Shown: in pieces, positions 59,047 to 64,000 of the stretch
How the letters are laid out: each line of letters opens with the position of its first letter
Position numbering within the stretch: position 1 is the stretch's first letter
Assembly: GCA_030840805.1 (NCBI GenBank)
Contig: JAVEDU010000104.1
Span: 1 to 64,000 of the forward strand
Direction of reading: 5' to 3'
DNA from: Actinomycetota bacterium
GTDB taxonomy: Bacteria; Actinomycetota; Actinomycetes; Mycobacteriales; HKI-0501
Length of the DNA stretch: 64,000 nucleotides
Translations under genes and position numbers: made by a program
Notes under the pieces: generated by a model
Seen by the model: only the letters and a program-made list of their open reading frames with translations
The model's database searches: none
Told to the model about the DNA's origin: nothing

Positions 59047-60330
59047 ATGCGCATCCTGCACATCATCAACAACGGGACCACCCGCGGCGGCGCGGAACGC
59101 CTCGCCGCCGATCTCGTCGGCGAGCAGCGCGCCACGGGCCACGCCGTCCACGTGCTGTCCAGCGACCTGCCCGACCGGGGGACGTGGTTCGCCGACACCA
59201 CCTTCGCCGTCGCCGGCGCGTCGTTGCCCGCCCGGCTGCGCAACCGGTTCCGCAACCCCGCCGCCGCCACCGCACTGGCGGCCCTGCTGGACGAGTGGCG
59301 GCCGGACGTCGTGCACCTGCACACGGTCGGGCTGCTGTCCCCCGCGGTCCTCCCCCTGCTCTCCGGGGTCCCCACCGTGCTGACGGTCCACGGGCCCGAG
59401 CTCTTCCTCCGGGAGACCGTCCGCCAGTGCCTGCCGGCGTCCTACTTCCGCGGCGGCCACCGGATCGGGGCCCGGCTGACGGTCCGCGGCCGGCTCGCGG
59501 AGAGATGGGAGACCATCGTCGGCCGCCGGCTCTGGTGCCGGGCGCTGCGCTCGGTCGACCTGTTCGTCGCGCCGAGCCCGTACACGGCCGCGATCGTCGC
59601 CCGTGCCCTCGGCGAGACCCGGATGGTCCGCAACGGCGTCGGCGCGGACCGGCTCGCCGCCGTCCCACACCTCGGCGGTACGGGCCGGATCGTGACGGTG
59701 GGACGACTGGAGGACTCGAAGGGCCCGCAGGTGCTGCTCGCGGCGCTGCCCGCGATCCTCGCCGCCCACCCCGGGGCCCGGCTGACCGTGATCGGCTCGG
59801 GGCCGATGGAGGCCGAGCTGCGGGAGCTCGCCCGCCGTCTCGCGGTGGCCGCCGCGGTGGACTTCGCCGGCTGGCAGGCTCCGGCCGAGCAGGCCGCGCT
59901 CCTGGCCACCGCGGACGTCGCGGTGGTGCCGGCGGTGTCCCCGGAGTCCTTCGGCCTGACCGCCCTCGAGGCCCAGGCCGCCGGGTGCGCGGTCGTCGCG
60001 TCCGCCGCGGGCGGACTCGCCGACGTCGTCCGGCACGGTGAGACCGGGCTGCTCGTGCCGCCCGGCGACCCGGACGCGCTCGCGGCGGCGGTCGGCCGGC
60101 TCCTCGGGGATGCCGGGCTCCGCGACCGCCTCGGCGCCGCCGGGCAGCGGTCCGCCGCCGAGCTGACGATTCCCGCCCACGCGGCGGCGCTGCTGACGGT
60201 GTACCGCGAGGCGATCGGCCGTCACTCCGCTGCGGTGATCACCACCGCTCTTTCGTCGCCGCGGCGGCGAAAGAGCGGTGGTGTTCACGAAGGGGCAGCC
60301 GGTGCGCCGGCGGCAGAAGTGACGGCATGA
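59047..60330 (+). CDS. GT4 glycosyltransferase with a palindrome-encoded C-terminus
   Basis: The 427-residue GT-B enzyme has LHIINNGTTRGGAERLAADL, VVHLHTVGLLSPAVLPLLSG, TVGRLEDSKGPQVLLAALPA and PAVSPESFGLTALEAQAAGC. ATG 59047 was preferred because GGGGAG lies five bases upstream; ATG 59029, overlapping the previous stop, is the alternative. The last 30 or so residues (AVITTALSSPRRRKSGGVHE and on) are encoded by an intergenic-type palindrome, so the original gene probably ended near residue 395. The stop overlaps the next ATG. Confidence 0.88.
   Translation: MRILHIINNGTTRGGAERLAADLVGEQRATGHAVHVLSSDLPDRGTWFADTTFAVAGASLPARLRNRFRNPAAATALAALLDEWRPDVVHLHTVGLLSPAVLPLLSGVPTVLTVHGPELFLRETVRQCLPASYFRGGHRIGARLTVRGRLAERWETIVGRRLWCRALRSVDLFVAPSPYTAAIVARALGETRMVRNGVGADRLAAVPHLGGTGRIVTVGRLEDSKGPQVLLAALPAILAAHPGARLTVIGSGPMEAELRELARRLAVAAAVDFAGWQAPAEQAALLATADVAVVPAVSPESFGLTALEAQAAGCAVVASAAGGLADVVRHGETGLLVPPGDPDALAAAVGRLLGDAGLRDRLGAAGQRSAAELTIPAHAAALLTVYREAIGRHSAAVITTALSSPRRRKSGGVHEGAAGAPAAEVTA
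60234..60288. repeat. Family B palindrome, copy 4, inside a coding region
   Basis: GGTGATCACCACCGCTCTTTCG pairs with its near-complement ending GTGGTGTTCAC, with one mismatch and a GC-rich loop. Unlike the other copies it is read through as codons of the glycosyltransferase C-terminus. Confidence 0.85.
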
Positions 60331-62504
60331 GGGCCACCCCGGTGCCGGACGAGGTCCACGGCGGCGCGGCGGAGCCGCCCGGCCGTGTCCGGTCGCTGCT
60401 CGGCGACAGCATGGTGCGCAACTCGGCGTTCCTCCTCGGCGCGACCGTGGTCCTCGCCTGCGGGGGGTTCGTGTTCTGGCAGTTCGCCGCGCACCTCTCC
60501 AGCCCCGCCGAGGTGGGTCGCGCCGGTGCGCTGATCTCCGCCTCCACGCTGATCGCGACGTTCGCGCTGCTGGGGATGAACAACTCGGTCATCCGCTTCC
60601 TGCACCGGTCCGACGCCGCGGCGACCGTCAACACCGGCACGACGGTCGTCGCCGCCGCGGCCACCGTGGGTTCGGTCCTCTTCCTCGTCGGCGTCCGCTG
60701 GTTCGCCCCGGCCCTCGACCTGCTGCGGCACCCGGCCGCCATGCTGCTGTTCGCCCTCTTCACGGTCACGCTCGCGGTGAGCCTCGTGAACGACAGCGTC
60801 TTCATCGGGCTCCAGCGCAGCGGATACATCCTGACCCGCAACACCGCGGTCGTCGCCCTGCGGCTCCTGCTGCTGACGGCGCTCGTCGGGCTCGGCGCCA
60901 CCGGGATCTTCACCGCCTACTCGGCGGCCGTCGCACTCGGCCTGCTGCTCTACCTCGTCGTGCTGGAGCGGCGGTTCGGGCTGCCGTCCCGGCCGCGGAT
61001 CGACCGGGTGCGGCTCGGTGAGATGTGGCGGTACTCCGCGGGCAACTACCTCGCGACCGCGATCCTGATGACGCCGACCCTGATCATGCCGGTGCTGATC
61101 GCCCAGCGGGTCGACGCGGAACACGCCGCGTACTTCTACATCGCGTCGCTGCTGGCCAGCGTGCTCGTGTTCGTGCCCCAGGCGGCGGCACGGAGCTTTT
61201 TCGCCGACGCCGCGGCCCAGCACGGTGCGGGCCTGCGCGCCTCGCTCGCGCGGGTGATCCGGATCGTGGCGATCGCCGAGGTCCCGGCGCTGCTCGCCCT
61301 GATCGCGCTCGGGCATGTCGGGCTCGGGCTGTTCGGGCCGAGTTACACCGCGGCATACCCGGTGCTCGTGTTGCTGGGGGTGACGAGCGCGCTCACCTCG
61401 GTCGGCTACGTCGGCAGCACCGTCCTGATGATCGCCGGACGGCTGCGGCTCCTGTGCGGGCTGTCCGCGGTCGCGGGTACGACGTCCGTGGCCGGCGCAT
61501 ACCTGTTCGTGGGCCACGGCCTGGTGTGGGCCGGGTGGTCCCTGCTCACCGGGGAGCTGATCCTGGCGGGGTCGTACGTCGTCGTCATCCGCTCCGTCCT
61601 GCGGCGGTCGGCCGCCCTCGACACCGAACCCGGCACCGCACCCGCCCCGTCCCGCCGCTCTCCGGCGCGGCGGCTCGCGGCCGCCGGCGCGAGCCGGGGC
61701 GCCGAGCTGTGGCGCCGATACGTCGAGCGCCGCGCCACGAACGTCACGGGCACCCTCCCCCGGCGCGGCCTGCTGGTCGTCGCGCCGCACCCGGACGACG
61801 AGACGTTCGGCGCCGGCGCGACCATCGCCCGCTGCCGCGCCGCCGGGATCCCGGTGACGGTCGTCGTGGCCACCGACGGGGCGCGGAGCACCCGGTCGGG
61901 GAAGCTCCTGCCGCGGGAGCTCGCCACGATCCGCCGGGCCGAGGTGGTCACCGCGTGCCGGCATCTGGGGGTCGGCGCCGCGGACGTCCTCCACCTGGAT
62001 CTCCCGGACGGTGAGCTCGCCGGGCACGCCGCGGAGCTGACCGCGGTGCTGTGCCGGATCGTCGCCGAGCGGCGCCCGGAGCGCATCCTGATCCCGGCCG
62101 CGCAGGACCTGCTCGCCGATCACGTCGCGGCGCACCGGGTGGCGCTGCGCGTCGCCCTCGACGCCGGGCTCGGCCGCTGCGTCCTCGCCTACCCGGTGTG
62201 GGCGTGGACGGAGGGTCCGTGGTTCCTCGGTGCTCCGCGCGGGGACCGTGCGGCCACCACGTGGTGGGCGTTCGGACTGCTGTTCTCGGCACGGCGACCG
62301 GTGTCCGTGTCGACCGCCGGTCATCTCGCCGCGAAGCGGCGGGCGATCGCCGCCCACACCAGCCAGACCACCAACCTCACCGGCGAGCCGGACTGGAGCT
62401 GGCTCCGGCCGGCGTGGTGCGGGCTGTTCCTCCGAGACGTCGAGGTCTTCCTCCCCGCCGATCCGCGGCTTGCTGCCGACCCGACCACTGGAGGCACCGC
62501 ATGA
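60327..62504 (+). CDS. Polysaccharide flippase fused to PIG-L-type deacetylase
   Basis: The 725-residue protein is two enzymes in one chain. Residues 25-430 contain about 12 to 14 membrane helices of the Wzx/MATE-like flippase type (SMVRNSAFLLGATVVLACGG and later GNYLATAILMTPTLIMPVLI). A short Pro/Arg linker follows. From about 480 is a PIG-L/LmbE domain with the zinc motif VVAPHPDDETFGAGATIARC, VVATDGARSTRSGKLLP and LLADHVAAHRVALRVAL. Such enzymes deacetylate N-acetylglucosaminyl groups. The fusion suggests the lipid-linked sugar is deacetylated as it is flipped. There is no stop or frameshift between the halves. Confidence 0.87.
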   Translation: MRATPVPDEVHGGAAEPPGRVRSLLGDSMVRNSAFLLGATVVLACGGFVFWQFAAHLSSPAEVGRAGALISASTLIATFALLGMNNSVIRFLHRSDAAATVNTGTTVVAAAATVGSVLFLVGVRWFAPALDLLRHPAAMLLFALFTVTLAVSLVNDSVFIGLQRSGYILTRNTAVVALRLLLLTALVGLGATGIFTAYSAAVALGLLLYLVVLERRFGLPSRPRIDRVRLGEMWRYSAGNYLATAILMTPTLIMPVLIAQRVDAEHAAYFYIASLLASVLVFVPQAAARSFFADAAAQHGAGLRASLARVIRIVAIAEVPALLALIALGHVGLGLFGPSYTAAYPVLVLLGVTSALTSVGYVGSTVLMIAGRLRLLCGLSAVAGTTSVAGAYLFVGHGLVWAGWSLLTGELILAGSYVVVIRSVLRRSAALDTEPGTAPAPSRRSPARRLAAAGASRGAELWRRYVERRATNVTGTLPRRGLLVVAPHPDDETFGAGATIARCRAAGIPVTVVVATDGARSTRSGKLLPRELATIRRAEVVTACRHLGVGAADVLHLDLPDGELAGHAAELTAVLCRIVAERRPERILIPAAQDLLADHVAAHRVALRVALDAGLGRCVLAYPVWAWTEGPWFLGAPRGDRAATTWWAFGLLFSARRPVSVSTAGHLAAKRRAIAAHTSQTTNLTGEPDWSWLRPAWCGLFLRDVEVFLPADPRLAADPTTGGTA

Positions 62505-63562
62505 CGACCCAGCGCGAGCAGAGCTGCCCGGACAGCGTGGCGGAGTGGGAGGACCTGTACGGGGCCGACCCCGGCGCCACGCCGTTCCAGGCGCCCGCCT
62601 GGATCGGGTCCTGGTGCCGCGCCTACGCACCGGACCGCGTCCGGACGGTCGCGGTCCGGGGTGGACGCCACGGGGGCGAGATCGCGCGCGTCGTCCTCGT
62701 GCCCGAGATGCGCCGGGGCATCCGCGTGCTGCGTCCCGCCGGCGGGAACCTGGCCGACTTCACCGATGTCCTCCTCGACGCCTCGGCGCCCGACGCGGCG
62801 CGTGCGCTCGCCGAGGCGCTGGTGGCGGGCGCCGACTGGGACGTCCTGGACTTCCCGGAGGTGCCGCCGGACGGCGGGGTGCACCGGCTGCGCTACGTGT
62901 GGCCCGGGCGCTCCCTCGTCACCGGCTCGTCGGTGTGCCCGGAACTCGTGCCCGCGGCGTTCGCCGACTTTCTCGCCGCTCTCCCCGGTGATCGGCGCCG
63001 CCACCTCGCGTACCGGGTGCGCAGTCTGGCGCGGGCGGGGATCGAGGACGTCCGCGTGACGCAGCCGGCCGCGGTCGCCGTCTCTGCCACGCGACTGCTC
63101 CGGCTGCACGACCTCCAGTGGGCGGGGCGCCCGATGAACCCCGAGCACCGGACCGTCGCGTTCCGGCGGCATTTCGTGGCCTCAGCGCGGGATCTGGCCG
63201 CGCGGGGGCAGGCCGTCGTCATCGACTACCGGCAGGCCGGGGAGCTCGTCGCCAGCGCGCTGAACCTGGTCGGGAACAACGTGCTGGGGGGTTACCTCTA
63301 CGGCTACCACCCACGCCTGCGCACCGGCCTCGACATCGGCACCATGTTCACCCGCAGCGCGCTCGAACTCGCGTACGAGCTCGGGCTGCCCCGGTTCAGC
63401 CAGTTGCGGGGCGTCGAGCCCGCCAAGCTGAAGTGGGGTCCCACGCTCCGGTCGAACCATCGCGTCGTGCTGGTCCACCCACGCAGCCTCCGCGGCCGGT
63501 CCTATGTCGCCGCCGTGACCCTGCGCCACCGGGTCGCGGCGGCCGCCCACCGGTCCCGCTGA
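62501..63562 (+). CDS. GNAT/CelD-type acyltransferase of polysaccharide clusters
   Basis: The 353-residue protein has two GNAT-like halves in the manner of CelD/BcsL or FemAB proteins: ATPFQAPAWIGSWCRAYAPD near the start, FPEVPPDGGVHRLRYVWPGR, then LHDLQWAGRPMNPEHRTVAF and the motif ALNLVGNNVLGGYLYGYHPR. Such proteins acylate cell-wall sugars. ATG 62501 overlaps the previous stop as ATGA, completing the coupled operon. Confidence 0.8.
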   Translation: MTTQREQSCPDSVAEWEDLYGADPGATPFQAPAWIGSWCRAYAPDRVRTVAVRGGRHGGEIARVVLVPEMRRGIRVLRPAGGNLADFTDVLLDASAPDAARALAEALVAGADWDVLDFPEVPPDGGVHRLRYVWPGRSLVTGSSVCPELVPAAFADFLAALPGDRRRHLAYRVRSLARAGIEDVRVTQPAAVAVSATRLLRLHDLQWAGRPMNPEHRTVAFRRHFVASARDLAARGQAVVIDYRQAGELVASALNLVGNNVLGGYLYGYHPRLRTGLDIGTMFTRSALELAYELGLPRFSQLRGVEPAKLKWGPTLRSNHRVVLVHPRSLRGRSYVAAVTLRHRVAAAAHRSR

Positions 63563-63584
63563 GGCGACGCGCGCGGGACGGGGG

Positions 63585-64000
63585 TCAGCGGCGCAGGCGT
63601 GCACCCACGGCCGCGAGGGCCGGCTTGGGGGTGCCGTCGTGGCGGAGCAGACCGAAATGCTCCTCGCGATCGGTCTCGCTCGTGCCGAGGTCCCGGAGGG
63701 AGTACCACAGCAGCGGTCCCGCGTACGCCTTCGCGTACCAGGCGTCGAGGGCCTGGTCCACCAGCGCCGCCTGGGCCCGCTCGCTCGTGGAGTCCGGGCC
63801 CGCGGTCGGCCGGCCGAACTCGGTGGCCCAGACCTTCTTGCCGCCGTCACCGTGCGCCGCCATCACCGCGTGCAGCCGATCGGGCTCGGTGTTCATCTGC
63901 CGCGAGACCGCCGGGTGGGCCGCACCGGTGTACGGATGCCAGGACACGCTGTCGAAGCGCCCGCGCCCGCCGTGGCGGTACACGTCGGTGAGGAACCCGG
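63585..64000 (-). CDS. Glycoside hydrolase (5' part beyond window)
   Basis: The stop is at 63585 and the frame runs off the window at 64000, giving about 138 residues of C-terminus. DSVSWHPYTGAAHPAVSRQM and KKVWATEFGRPTAGPDSTSE (the nucleophile Glu) are typical of clan A (GH5/GH39-like) enzymes, as is LLWYSLRDLGTSETDREEHF. It converges on the polysaccharide operon and may trim or release the polymer. Confidence 0.78.
   Translation of the reverse strand, partial: GFLTDVYRHGGRGRFDSVSWHPYTGAAHPAVSRQMNTEPDRLHAVMAAHGDGGKKVWATEFGRPTAGPDSTSERAQAALVDQALDAWYAKAYAGPLLWYSLRDLGTSETDREEHFGLLRHDGTPKPALAAVGARLRR

Overview
The window is chromosomal DNA of a very high-GC actinomycete. Start codons are mostly ATG or GTG, genes often overlap by 4 bp, there is no CCA in the tRNA genes, and the neighbourhoods match actinobacterial ones: glnA4-aldC-SDR, gatCAB-ligA-MetE-like and ilvBNC-serA-leuB. 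The genus cannot be fixed from the sequence alone.

Region 1 (1-9.5 kb) is accessory DNA ending at a tyrosine integrase fused to a GntR-type helix-turn-helix, next to tRNA-Glu(CTC) and tRNA-Gln(CTG). It carries a STAND-like P-loop protein with twelve near-identical 33-residue repeats, a TIR/SEFIR protein and a SIR2 protein with intact NAD-site motifs. The TIR gene has visibly lower GC than its surroundings. The set looks like an immunity or conflict island. Two short gene remnants lie between the STAND and TIR genes.

Region 2 (9.7-34.5 kb) is housekeeping metabolism, nearly all on the minus strand: gltX, citramalate synthase, a polyamine/gamma-glutamyl cluster (glutamine amidotransferase, SDR, ALDH, GlnA4-like), ilvE, leuB, serA, ilvC, ilvN, ilvB and ilvD. 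Both cimA and ilvB are preceded by a short leader ORF rich in branched-chain residues plus a terminator hairpin, so both are probably controlled by transcription attenuation. A GGDEF-EAL membrane protein sits between ilvB and ilvD.

Region 3 (34.6-52.4 kb) has a PH-domain protein, a hydroxyacid dehydrogenase, a lipoprotein sugar dehydrogenase, gatCAB, a second GGDEF protein with a degenerate EAL domain, ligA, a MetE-like protein, an aldo/keto reductase, a decayed FAD-oxidoreductase, small hypotheticals, and maleylacetate reductase plus hydroxyquinol dioxygenase. With gltX, both tRNAs and GatCAB, the window holds the whole indirect Gln-tRNA(Gln) pathway.

Region 4 (52.7-64 kb) is a surface-polysaccharide operon. 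Its glycosyltransferases (two GT2, three GT4), a large polytopic membrane protein, a flippase fused to a PIG-L deacetylase and a GNAT-like protein are joined mostly by 4-8 bp overlaps. A convergent glycoside hydrolase is cut by the window end.

Across regions 2-4, eight long intergenic palindromes of two families recur, almost always at gene 3' ends. They share TGATCA near their outer ends and look like dispersed bidirectional terminators or a mobile palindromic repeat.
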